A stretch of 64,000 nt of DNA from positions 1-64,000 of the forward strand of contig JAFZUY010000027.1 of NCBI GenBank assembly GCA_017618075.1. Direction: 5' to 3'. A model generated the notes under the pieces. The model saw only the letters and a list, made by a program, of their open reading frames with translations, made no database searches and was not told the origin of the DNA. The DNA is from Lachnospiraceae bacterium. Its GTDB lineage: Bacteria; Bacillota; Clostridia; Lachnospirales; Lachnospiraceae. How positions within the stretch are numbered: position 1 is the first letter of the stretch; the number at the start of each line of letters is the position of its first letter. Below, one piece after another: positions 1 through 8,261 of this stretch. The translations under genes were made by a program, and so were the position numbers.

Positions 1-304
1 CAACTTCTTCTGCTTCAGCATCCTCTGCATCAACTTCTTCTGCAGTTTCCGCTTCAGTCTCTGTTGATGATTCAATTTCTGCATCATCAACTTCAGCAGC
101 TGCAACTTCCTCAATTTCATCCAATGCAATATCTTCCGTCAAATCCGATTCCACTACTTTGGAATAAGAGGAGTCTGCTATTTCAGCATCGTCCGGCACT
201 TCCTTTGCAAACGAAATCGTACTGAATGAAGTTGAAAGCATAGCAGTTGCCGAAACAAATGCTATTGTTTTCACTATTGCATTCTTCACATTCCTTTTTC
301 GCAT
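1..304 (-). CDS. Array member 1, acidic-stalk cell-wall-binding-repeat protein (3' part outside window)
   Basis: This is the N-terminal 101 codons of a sixth copy of the giant secreted protein family that fills the first 19.5 kb. The start is ATG at 304, preceded by GGAGGAAATT. The visible part has a basic n-region (MRKRNVKNAIVK), a hydrophobic core and a likely signal peptidase I site after ISFA near residue 33. It then enters an acidic D/E/A/V-rich stretch. The remainder runs off the window start, so the repeat region is inferred only from the paralogues. The signal peptide is almost identical to that of its neighbour at 522-4232, which points to recent duplication or gene conversion. Function unknown; surface structural role inferred. 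Confidence 0.85.
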   Translation of the reverse strand, partial: MRKRNVKNAIVKTIAFVSATAMLSTSFSTISFAKEVPDDAEIADSSYSKVVESDLTEDIALDEIEEVAAAEVDDAEIESSTETEAETAEEVDAEDAEAEEV

Positions 305-370
305 AATTTCCTCCTTTTTTTTACATTTTAATAAATGCTTTTTTCTTTATCATAGATATATTAAAAGCAA

Positions 371-399
371 CTATATAGATTTTAACATGTATATGACAA
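371..399 (-). promoter_or_regulatory. Array-type promoter of member 1
   Basis: The minus strand reads TTGTCA (394-399), a 16-base spacer and TATATA (372-377). The upstream GCATTTTTTGTCA and the spacer ATGTTAAAAT are shared with the other array promoters. The predicted leader to the ATG at 304 is about 60 bases. Confidence 0.7.
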
Positions 400-464
400 A
401 AAATGCACGCAAAATTTCAAAAAAATAGACGAATTTAGTCCCTTATATTTGTGAACAAATATCT

Positions 465-497
465 AAAAAGAAGGATGGCATTTCTCTGCCATCCTTC
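465..497 (-). terminator. Rho-independent terminator after the gene at 522-4232
   Basis: An 11-bp perfect stem pairs GAAGGATGGCA (470-480) with TGCCATCCTTC (487-497) over a 6-base loop. On the minus strand a T run follows (465-469). The same hairpin sequence recurs behind other array members. Confidence 0.9.
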
Positions 498-521
498 TCT
501 CTTTAAGCTCTTAGTCATTGC

Positions 522-3500
522 TTAGTAATAATTATACTCGTAACCCTCAAAATAATATGTCTTTCCGTTAATTACCTGAATTCCTGTAACAGCCTTGCCA
601 TCCTTATCAATATAATATTGCTTACCGTTAACAGTTCTTAATCCGGGTGTTGTATCAATAATGCCTTCCGAATTTACATAATAGTAAGCACCATTAATAT
701 ATGCCACACAACTCTTTAGCATAAGGCCTGTATTATCGAAAGCATATGTGGCTTTTCCGATTGTCTTTGCACCATAAGCAGGAAGCCCATTTTCGTAATA
801 GTACCAGTCGCTTCCAACCTGAAGCCATCCGTTATATTTGTATACTTCATTTTTGAAAGCACCTGTTTTGGTATCAAACTGATAAATCTTTCCGTCTATT
901 ACTTCGTATTCGCTTCTTCCGGAGTCCGAATATCCATGATAAAGCTTACCGTTTGCCTGAACCCATCCATAAGATGTCCTGTGATCGGCTCCGTAGTAAT
1001 ATCCGCCAACCCATCCTGAACGATTCTTTGCTTCTTTACCGTCACTTCCGAAATAAACCAATCTTCTATTTTCATTGTATCCGTAAAAAGTCGGGCCACC
1101 GTCAGATACATATGCCATGCAATCAGTCATCATCACACCATTACCGAAATAGTAATTTACACCACCAATCTCAGCAATTTCGTATCTGATTACCTGACCG
1201 TCTCTGACATATGTCCACTTATTTCCAAACTGATACCACTTATTGTTCTGTACGTTGGTTGCAATGGTCTTTACGCACTCTCCAACTGAATATCCGTCAA
1301 CATACGTAATCTTAAACTGATAAAGATTCTTTCCGATTACATATGCTTCATAATAACAAGCATAACCATCTTCCATTGCATAATACTTCTTGCTGCCAAT
1401 GGTCACAAATTCATTACTTGCAATCTTTCCGTTTGACTTAACAACTCTTCCGTTAATAACGGTATTTTTAACATACTTTCCGTCATTTCCTACGTAGTAG
1501 TTATCCGGAGTTTCCTGATTCCTCAGCATATATCCTTGGGAACCGATATAATAATCGCCAACCCATGTATTATGCACTAAAGAACCGTTTTTATAATAGT
1601 AATATCTTCCGCCGTAAAGCTGCCATCCGTCCTTCGTACTCTTCTTTACAGCAATACCGTCTGCATTATAATAAACGCCTTCATACCAGCCGTTGGTAAC
1701 CATGAAACCTTCATAATTAAAGGCATATACAGTCTTGTTTATCTCGTAAGTACCGTCATGATACATTGAACCATTCTTGATATAAATCCAATTAGCTCCA
1801 ACTTTATACCAGCCGGTCTTGGTAACCCGTTTTCCGTCAGAACCATAATACTTCTGATTATAAACCGTATTCTTTACCATTGCTCCGTTGTAATTAAAAC
1901 AGTATGCTCCATCAGCTAATGTAATTTCTTCTCCTTGAGCAAAATTTCCATTTTTTACATAATACCAGGTTCCCTGAACATTGTTCCAACCTTCTTTTGC
2001 CGTTGCTGCCCATGAACCGTCGGGATTAAGGATGTAAAGATTGTCATTATAGTTGATTATTCCTGTAAACATTTTTCCGTCATAATCAAAGTAATACCAT
2101 TTACCACCAATCTGCTGTTGGCCTGTAGCAAGATTGCCATTAGCATTTGTCACATAGTATGTATAACCATATAATTTTACCCAGCCTTTAGTTGCCATGG
2201 TTCCGTCAGCGTTAAATGCATAGTATGCATTAGCAATCTTTCTGATCTGATTATGAACAACACTACCGTTGGATTCAAAATAGAAAAACTTTCCATTTAT
2301 TTCTTTCCAAGCATTCTTTATCAGTGTTCCGTTCTCATAATATACGGCAAAATTCTGGTAAACATCATAAAAGAGATCGTTCGGATTACTTATCTTCTTT
2401 GCAACACCGTCAGAGCCCAAACGATAAATGTCATTTCCATCCAAAACATAGCAGGATTTCATCATTGCTCCGTAGGAATCGAAGAAATATTTTGTACCGG
2501 AAATTGTCTTCCAACCCCTAGCTTCCGCTCCATCAGCACCATAGTAATACCAGTCGCCCTCATCCAGTTTCCATTTGTTGATATAAAGATGTCCGTCTGC
2601 GTCCGCATAATAATCACCATAGCCAAGATAATTACCGTATTCATCATAACGTGCCATACTGAAATATGAATCCGCAAACATACGACCATCGTAATCAAAA
2701 CCAAAATAAAAACTTCCTATTTTCTTAATTTGATTGGTAACTACGCTTCCGTTCTCGATATAGTACCAGTTCTTGCCAACCTGGCACCATCCCTTTGTGG
2801 GAGCTTTGGTTGCAATGCCATTTTCATCAGAAATATAAGTTTCTCCATCAATATTTTCCAAGCCATTAATACAAAGCTTGCCATACCCCTCAAACAGATA
2901 CTGTTTTCCGCCAATCGTCAGGACGCAAGCTTCGTACGATGCCTTTCCTTCCGCTCCGTAATAATACTTATCTCCATACTCATCGGTATACCATTCATTT
3001 ACATAAAGAGAGCAATCGGCCTTGGCACGATAAACATAACCGTCTGTATAGCAAACATCATTACATGCCACCTTACCGCCATAATACGACCAGATATAAT
3101 ATTTTCCGCCATCACTGAAGACGGTTTCCCTATCATAAGAACCATCCGCTTTTAAATAATACCAGTCTTCTCCGCCCTTGGTCCAACCGCCTTTTTTCAG
3201 TGCATATGCTTTGCCGTTTTTATCAGATGCATATATAACGCCGTTTATTTCAACAAATCCATTGATATTAAGGCATCCACCATCATAGAATAAATATTTA
3301 ACTCCGTCTATTGTCAAAACTGCAGGACGTAAGTTTGCACGTCCGCCTGCTCCGAAATAATACTTGCCTCCGTATTGACTCTCATACCAGGAATTGACAT
3401 AAAGGTATCCGCCTTTTTTTGCACAATAGTTTATCCAGTTGTCAACATCATCCTCCCATATACTAAAAAATGCATCGTCATACATTATTCCGTAATTATT

Positions 3501-4232
3501 GAATCCGAAATAATCATTTCCGATTTTTTTAACAGTATTATATACTGCCACACCATTTTCGTAATACTTGTAGGTTCCGTCACTTTGCTTTTCCCAGCCA
3601 TTCTTAACAGTATCAAGTTCATTTGCGATTGATACTTCTTCTTCAGTATCGATTTCTTCAGCATCTTCTGCGTCAGTATCGATATCTGTTGCATCAATTT
3701 CTTCTGCATCAGTTTCAGCAGATTCAGCATCCTCTGCATCTTCTGCATCAACTTCGTCAGCTTCTTCTACAACATCAATTTCTTCAGATTCAGCATCTTC
3801 TACTTCAACTTCATCAGTTTCAGAATCTTCTGAATAAACTTCTTCTGATTCAACATCAGCATCTACTACGCCAGTTTCTACATCTTCTGCTTCAACTTCA
3901 TCCACTTCAGCTTCTTTTACATCAGCCTCTTCAGTTTCAGCATCCTCTGCGTCCGCTTCTTCTGCTTCTGCGATTTCTGCATCAGCCTCTGCTAATGACT
4001 CAACTTCTGAATCATCAGCCTCAACAACTAAAGTTTCCTCATTTTCATCCAATGCAATATCTTCCGTCAGATTCGATTCCACCACTTTGGAATAAGCGGA
4101 GTCTGATGTTTCAATATCCTCCGGCACTTCCTTTGCAAACGAAATCGTACTGAACGAAGTTGAAAGCATAGCAGTCGCCGAAACAAATGCTATGGTTTTC
4201 ACTATTGCATTCTTCACATTCCTTTTTCGCAT
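522..4232 (-). CDS. Array member 2, secreted acidic-stalk protein with cell-wall-binding-type repeats, 1236 aa
   Basis: Signal peptide at residues 1-33 (cleavage after ISFA). An acidic low-complexity stalk covers about residues 62-203, built from DAEDAE/EEVDAED-like words with almost no Lys or Arg. From about residue 211 (NGWEKQSDGTYKYYENG) to the end it consists of aromatic/glycine repeats of about 20 residues such as GTWYYVKNG and YYFDYDGKM. These resemble the cell-wall/choline-binding repeat family (CW_binding_1, PF01473). No LPXTG motif, transmembrane anchor or catalytic domain is visible, so attachment through the repeats is inferred. The start ATG has GGAGGAAATT in front. It has its own promoter (4297-4325) and terminator (465-497), so it is probably monocistronic. 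A structural or adhesive surface protein is my best guess; ligand unknown. Confidence 0.9.
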   Translation of the reverse strand: MRKRNVKNAIVKTIAFVSATAMLSTSFSTISFAKEVPEDIETSDSAYSKVVESNLTEDIALDENEETLVVEADDSEVESLAEADAEIAEAEEADAEDAETEEADVKEAEVDEVEAEDVETGVVDADVESEEVYSEDSETDEVEVEDAESEEIDVVEEADEVDAEDAEDAESAETDAEEIDATDIDTDAEDAEEIDTEEEVSIANELDTVKNGWEKQSDGTYKYYENGVAVYNTVKKIGNDYFGFNNYGIMYDDAFFSIWEDDVDNWINYCAKKGGYLYVNSWYESQYGGKYYFGAGGRANLRPAVLTIDGVKYLFYDGGCLNINGFVEINGVIYASDKNGKAYALKKGGWTKGGEDWYYLKADGSYDRETVFSDGGKYYIWSYYGGKVACNDVCYTDGYVYRAKADCSLYVNEWYTDEYGDKYYYGAEGKASYEACVLTIGGKQYLFEGYGKLCINGLENIDGETYISDENGIATKAPTKGWCQVGKNWYYIENGSVVTNQIKKIGSFYFGFDYDGRMFADSYFSMARYDEYGNYLGYGDYYADADGHLYINKWKLDEGDWYYYGADGAEARGWKTISGTKYFFDSYGAMMKSCYVLDGNDIYRLGSDGVAKKISNPNDLFYDVYQNFAVYYENGTLIKNAWKEINGKFFYFESNGSVVHNQIRKIANAYYAFNADGTMATKGWVKLYGYTYYVTNANGNLATGQQQIGGKWYYFDYDGKMFTGIINYNDNLYILNPDGSWAATAKEGWNNVQGTWYYVKNGNFAQGEEITLADGAYCFNYNGAMVKNTVYNQKYYGSDGKRVTKTGWYKVGANWIYIKNGSMYHDGTYEINKTVYAFNYEGFMVTNGWYEGVYYNADGIAVKKSTKDGWQLYGGRYYYYKNGSLVHNTWVGDYYIGSQGYMLRNQETPDNYYVGNDGKYVKNTVINGRVVKSNGKIASNEFVTIGSKKYYAMEDGYACYYEAYVIGKNLYQFKITYVDGYSVGECVKTIATNVQNNKWYQFGNKWTYVRDGQVIRYEIAEIGGVNYYFGNGVMMTDCMAYVSDGGPTFYGYNENRRLVYFGSDGKEAKNRSGWVGGYYYGADHRTSYGWVQANGKLYHGYSDSGRSEYEVIDGKIYQFDTKTGAFKNEVYKYNGWLQVGSDWYYYENGLPAYGAKTIGKATYAFDNTGLMLKSCVAYINGAYYYVNSEGIIDTTPGLRTVNGKQYYIDKDGKAVTGIQVINGKTYYFEGYEYNYY

Positions 4233-4296
4233 AATTTCCTCCTTTACACTTTGCCATTAATTCCATTTTCAAAATTTAAAAAACATCAAAAAGCAA

Positions 4297-4325
4297 CTAA
4301 TAAAATTTTAACATGTATATGACAA
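4297..4325 (-). promoter_or_regulatory. Array-type promoter of member 2
   Basis: TTGTCA (4320-4325), 17-base spacer, TATTAG (4297-4302) on the minus strand, inside the block TTTTTTGTCATATACATG shared with other array members. The leader to the ATG at 4232 is about 60 bases. Confidence 0.7.
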
Positions 4326-4375
4326 AAAATGCACGAATTATTTCAAAAAACACAAAACAAGTTTAGAATTTTATT

Positions 4376-4407
4376 AAAAGAAGGATGTCATTTTCATGCC
4401 ATCCCTC
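4376..4407 (-). terminator. Terminator after the gene at 4435-8061, slightly degraded
   Basis: Same hairpin as the other array terminators, but with two mismatches: GAAGGATGTCAT (4380-4391) against ATGCCATCCCTC (4396-4407). A short T run follows on the minus strand (4376-4379). Confidence 0.75.
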
Positions 4408-4434
4408 TTTCTTTATACTTTCAGTTATTTTTTA

Positions 4435-7400
4435 TTAATATCCGAGACCCTCAAAATAGTAAGTCTTTCCGTTTATTACATGAATTCCCCTAAGAACCGT
4501 GCCATCCTTATCAATGTAATATTGACGACCGTTAACAGTTCTGAATCCGGGTGTTGTATCAATAATGCCTTCCGAATTTACGTAATAGTAAGCACCATTA
4601 ATATATGCCACACAACTCTTTAGCATACGGCCTGTATTATCGAAAGCATATGTGGATTTTCCGATTGTCCTTGCGCCATACGCAGCATAGCCATTTTCGA
4701 AATAGTACCAGTCGCTTCCAACCTGAAGCCATCCGTTATATTTGTATACTTCATTTTTTAAAGCGCCCGTTTTGGTATCAAACTGATAAATCCTTCCGTT
4801 TATTACTTCATATTCACTTCTTCCGGGATCAGAATAACCGCGATAAAGTTTACCGTTTACCTGAACCCATCCATAAGTAGTCCTGTGATCTGCTCCGTAG
4901 TAATATCCGTCTACCCATCCTGAAAGATTCTTTACTTCTTTTCCGTCACTTCCGAAATAAGTCACTCTTCTGGTGTCATAGTTACCAGTGTAATCGCCGG
5001 TAAAGGATGTATCTGTCTTGCAATTGGTCATCATCACACCATTACTGAAATAGTACTTTACACCATCAATCTCAGCTATTCCGTATCTGATTACCTGGCC
5101 GTATTTGATATATGCCCACTTATTTCCAACCTGATACCAATGCAAATTCTCTACATTGGTTGCAATAGTCTTTACATATTCTCCAACCTGCACCCCATTA
5201 ATATCGGTAAGCTTAAACTGATATAGATTATTTCCGATTACATATGCTTCATAAGTACAAGCATAACCATCTTCCATTGCATAATACTTCTTGCTGCCAA
5301 TAGTCACAAATTCATTCTTTGCAATCTTTCCGTTTGACTTAACAACCCTGCCATTATAAATGGTATTTTTAACATACCTTCCGTCATTTCCTACGTAGTA
5401 GTTATCCGGAGTTTCTGTATTCCTCAGCATAAAGCCATAACGGCCAATATAATAATCGCCTACCCACGTATTATATACTAAAGAACCGTTTTTATAATAG
5501 TAATAGTCTCCGCCGTAAAGTTGCCATCCGTCCTTAATTGTATTCTTTTTTACAGCAATACCGTCTGCGTTATAATAAACGCCTTCAAACCAGCCGTTGG
5601 TAATCAGAAATCCTTGAAAACCAAAAGCATATACGGTCTTGTTAATCTCGTAAGTATCTCCATAACACAATGAACCGTTCTGGATATAAATCCATTTCGT
5701 ATCCACCTTATACCAACCGGTCTTGGTAACCTGTCTGCCGTCAGCACCATAATACTTTTGATTTACTACTTCGTTCTTTACCATTGCTCCGTAGTAATTA
5801 AAATAGTATGTTCCGTCGGCTAATTCAATTTCTCTATTTAGAACATAATTTCCATCTTTTACATAATAATAAGTTCCCTGACAATACTTCCAGCCTTCTT
5901 TTGCCGTTACTGCCCATGAACCGTCAGGATTAAGGATGTAAAGCTTGTCATTATATTTGATAAGCCCTGTCTTCATTTGACAATTATCATCAAAATAATA
6001 CCATTTATCACCAATCTTCTGTTCTCCTGTAGCAAGATTGCCATCCGCATTTGTCACATAATATGTTTTATTACCATATTTTACCCAGCCTTTAGTTGCC
6101 ATGGTTCCGTCAGCATTAAAAGCATAGTATGCATTTGCAATCTTTCTTGCCTGTCCTCGAACAACACTTCCGTCGGAGTCAAAATAGAACCACTTTCCAT
6201 TTATTTCTTTCCATGCATTTTTTATAAGCGTTCCATCTTCATAATATACGGCAAAATGCTCGTATACATCATAGAACAGATCGTTCGCATTGGTTATCTT
6301 CTTTCCACCGCCATCGTAACGTAAACGATAGATGTCATTTCCATCCATGACATAGCAGGATTCCATCCGGTAACCATTATTATCAAAGAAATACGTTGTG
6401 CCGGCAATTCTCCTCAAACCTTTAACAAGCGCGTAATCCCAGGCATAGTAAGAATACCTGTCACCATATCGTTTCCAAGTGTTTCTAAGAAGATGTCCTT
6501 CTGCATCCGCATAATATTCTAAATAGCCAAGATAATTATGATCTTCATCATAACGATCCATAACGAAAGGTGTATTCACATACATACGACCAACGGAATC
6601 AAATCCAAAGCAAAAACTGCCTATTTCCTTAATTTGATTGGTAACTATATTTCCGTTTTCAATATAGTACCAATCCTTACCAACCTGACACCATCCTTTT
6701 AGGGGGGCTTGGATTGCAATACCGTTTTCATCCGAAATATAATTTACTCCATTAATAGTAGCTGAACCATTCGTATGAAGATAACCATAACCATAGAAAA
6801 GATAAAGTTTTCCGTCAATCGTCTGAACGCAAGGTCTGGTAGATGCCTTTCCTTCCGCTCCATAATAATACTTTTCTCCCCATTCAGATTCGTACCATTC
6901 ATTTACATAAAGGGAGCAATCTGCCTTGGCACGGTAAGTATAACCATCAGAAGAAGAAGTATAGTCGTCACACAGCACTTTTCCTTCATACAACCAAAGA
7001 TAATACTTTCCACCTTCCGGAAAGACCTTATATACCTCATAACTGCCATCTGCCTTTAAATAATACCAGTCTTCTCCGACCTTGGTCCAACCGCCTTTTT
7101 TCAGCGCATATGCTTTGCCATCACCGTCAGACTTATATATAACACCGTTTATTTCGGTTCTTCCCCAGGTATAAAGCCATCCACTGTCATAGAATAAATA
7201 TTTAACTCCGTCTATTGTTAAAACAGCATATCCTACATTTGCACGTCCGCCTGCTCCGTAATAACACTTGTGTCCATCTTCATCTTCATACCAGGAATTG
7301 ACATAAAGGTATCCGCCTTTTTTTGCACGATAAGAAATATAGTTGTTACCGTCATACAGGCTAAATACTTTATTGTCATACATTATTCCGTTACTATCAA

Positions 7401-8061
7401 ATCCGAAATAATCATTTCCGATTTTTTTAACCTGACTTGTTACTGCAACACCGTTTTCGTAATACTTATAAGTTCCGTCGCTTTGCTTTTCCCAGCCATT
7501 GGTAACAGTACCGAGTTCATTAGCTATCGATACTTCTTCTTCAGTATCAATTTCTTCAACATCTTCAGCCTCAACTTCTTCTGATTCTGCATCTTCTACT
7601 TCAACTTCGTCAGCTTCTGCATACTCTGTATCTTCTGTTTCAGCATCTTCTGCCTCAACTTCGACTGCTTCAGAATCTTCTGCATCAATGTCTTCGTTTT
7701 CAACATCTGCTACTACAGAATCTTCTGAATCAACTGCTTCTGCTTCTTCATCAGCTACATCAACTTCTTCTGTTTCAGCCTCGTCAACTTCAGCTTCTTC
7801 TGCTTCGGCATTATCTTCATCAAAATCCCCTGCCTCTGTATTTTCAACTACAGCAGCTGCAACTTCCTCAATTTCCTCCAATGCAATATCTTCCACCAGA
7901 TCCGATTCCACCACTTCGGAATAAGCAGAGTCTGCTATTTCAGTATCCTCCGGCACTTCCTTTGCAAACGAAATCGTACTGAATGAAGTTGAAAGCATAG
8001 CAGTCGCCGAAACAAAAGCTATAGTTTTCACTAATGCATTCTTCACATTCCTTTTTCGCAT
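4435..8061 (-). CDS. Array member 3, secreted acidic-stalk protein with cell-wall-binding-type repeats, 1208 aa
   Basis: Shortest complete copy. Signal peptide 1-33, acidic stalk about 62-178, repeats from NGWEKQSDG at about 188 to the C-terminus (ending FEGLGY). The start ATG at 8061 follows GGAGGGAATT. Several diagnostic words (GTVTNGWEK, QVKKIG after the first repeat, KNLSGWVDG near the C-terminus) match the distant copy at 15886-19560 better than its direct neighbours, which suggests mosaic exchange within the array. As in all copies, the Tyr/Trp/Gly-rich repeat part looks like stacked beta-hairpins for binding wall polymers or glucans. No enzyme domain is seen. Exported surface protein; function unknown. 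Confidence 0.9.
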   Translation of the reverse strand: MRKRNVKNALVKTIAFVSATAMLSTSFSTISFAKEVPEDTEIADSAYSEVVESDLVEDIALEEIEEVAAAVVENTEAGDFDEDNAEAEEAEVDEAETEEVDVADEEAEAVDSEDSVVADVENEDIDAEDSEAVEVEAEDAETEDTEYAEADEVEVEDAESEEVEAEDVEEIDTEEEVSIANELGTVTNGWEKQSDGTYKYYENGVAVTSQVKKIGNDYFGFDSNGIMYDNKVFSLYDGNNYISYRAKKGGYLYVNSWYEDEDGHKCYYGAGGRANVGYAVLTIDGVKYLFYDSGWLYTWGRTEINGVIYKSDGDGKAYALKKGGWTKVGEDWYYLKADGSYEVYKVFPEGGKYYLWLYEGKVLCDDYTSSSDGYTYRAKADCSLYVNEWYESEWGEKYYYGAEGKASTRPCVQTIDGKLYLFYGYGYLHTNGSATINGVNYISDENGIAIQAPLKGWCQVGKDWYYIENGNIVTNQIKEIGSFCFGFDSVGRMYVNTPFVMDRYDEDHNYLGYLEYYADAEGHLLRNTWKRYGDRYSYYAWDYALVKGLRRIAGTTYFFDNNGYRMESCYVMDGNDIYRLRYDGGGKKITNANDLFYDVYEHFAVYYEDGTLIKNAWKEINGKWFYFDSDGSVVRGQARKIANAYYAFNADGTMATKGWVKYGNKTYYVTNADGNLATGEQKIGDKWYYFDDNCQMKTGLIKYNDKLYILNPDGSWAVTAKEGWKYCQGTYYYVKDGNYVLNREIELADGTYYFNYYGAMVKNEVVNQKYYGADGRQVTKTGWYKVDTKWIYIQNGSLCYGDTYEINKTVYAFGFQGFLITNGWFEGVYYNADGIAVKKNTIKDGWQLYGGDYYYYKNGSLVYNTWVGDYYIGRYGFMLRNTETPDNYYVGNDGRYVKNTIYNGRVVKSNGKIAKNEFVTIGSKKYYAMEDGYACTYEAYVIGNNLYQFKLTDINGVQVGEYVKTIATNVENLHWYQVGNKWAYIKYGQVIRYGIAEIDGVKYYFSNGVMMTNCKTDTSFTGDYTGNYDTRRVTYFGSDGKEVKNLSGWVDGYYYGADHRTTYGWVQVNGKLYRGYSDPGRSEYEVINGRIYQFDTKTGALKNEVYKYNGWLQVGSDWYYFENGYAAYGARTIGKSTYAFDNTGRMLKSCVAYINGAYYYVNSEGIIDTTPGFRTVNGRQYYIDKDGTVLRGIHVINGKTYYFEGLGY

Positions 8062-8114
8062 AATTCCCTCCTTTACACATTCTAATTAATGCTATTAATG
8101 TGTTTTAAAACAAC

Positions 8115-8142
8115 CACTTAAATTTTAACATGTATATGACAA
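8115..8142 (-). promoter_or_regulatory. Array-type promoter of member 3, weak -10
   Basis: TTGTCA at 8137-8142 and the shared spacer ATGTTAAAAT are intact. The -10 position holds TAAGTG (8115-8120), a poor match, so this copy may be transcribed less than its paralogues (inference). Confidence 0.5.
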
Positions 8143-8204
8143 AAAATGCACGCATTATTTCAAAAAACAAACAAATTCAGAACATAATGATTTTAAATAA
8201 ATCT

Positions 8205-8237
8205 AAAAAGAAGGATGGCATTTTCATGCCATCCTTC
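8205..8237 (-). terminator. Terminator after the gene at 8262-11933
   Basis: Perfect stem GAAGGATGGCA(T) (8210-8221) / (A)TGCCATCCTTC (8226-8237), loop of 4 bases, then a T run on the minus strand (8205-8209). Confidence 0.9.
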
Positions 8238-8261
8238 TCTCTTTTTTCTTTCAGCTATAAA

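Noticed and set aside
3623..4153. Plus-strand open frame of 176 codons opposite a stalk, Leu/Gln-rich
   Set aside because: It is a mirror of the repetitive acidic stalk on the minus strand: no ribosome site and an extremely skewed composition. Similar frames at 11480-11854, 18977-19423 and 7499-7924 are rejected for the same reason.
522..4232. LPXTG sorting signal or C-terminal membrane anchor in array proteins
   Set aside because: Tails end in aromatic repeat residues such as YYFEGYEYNYY; no LPXTG, hydrophobic segment or positive tail is present in any copy.
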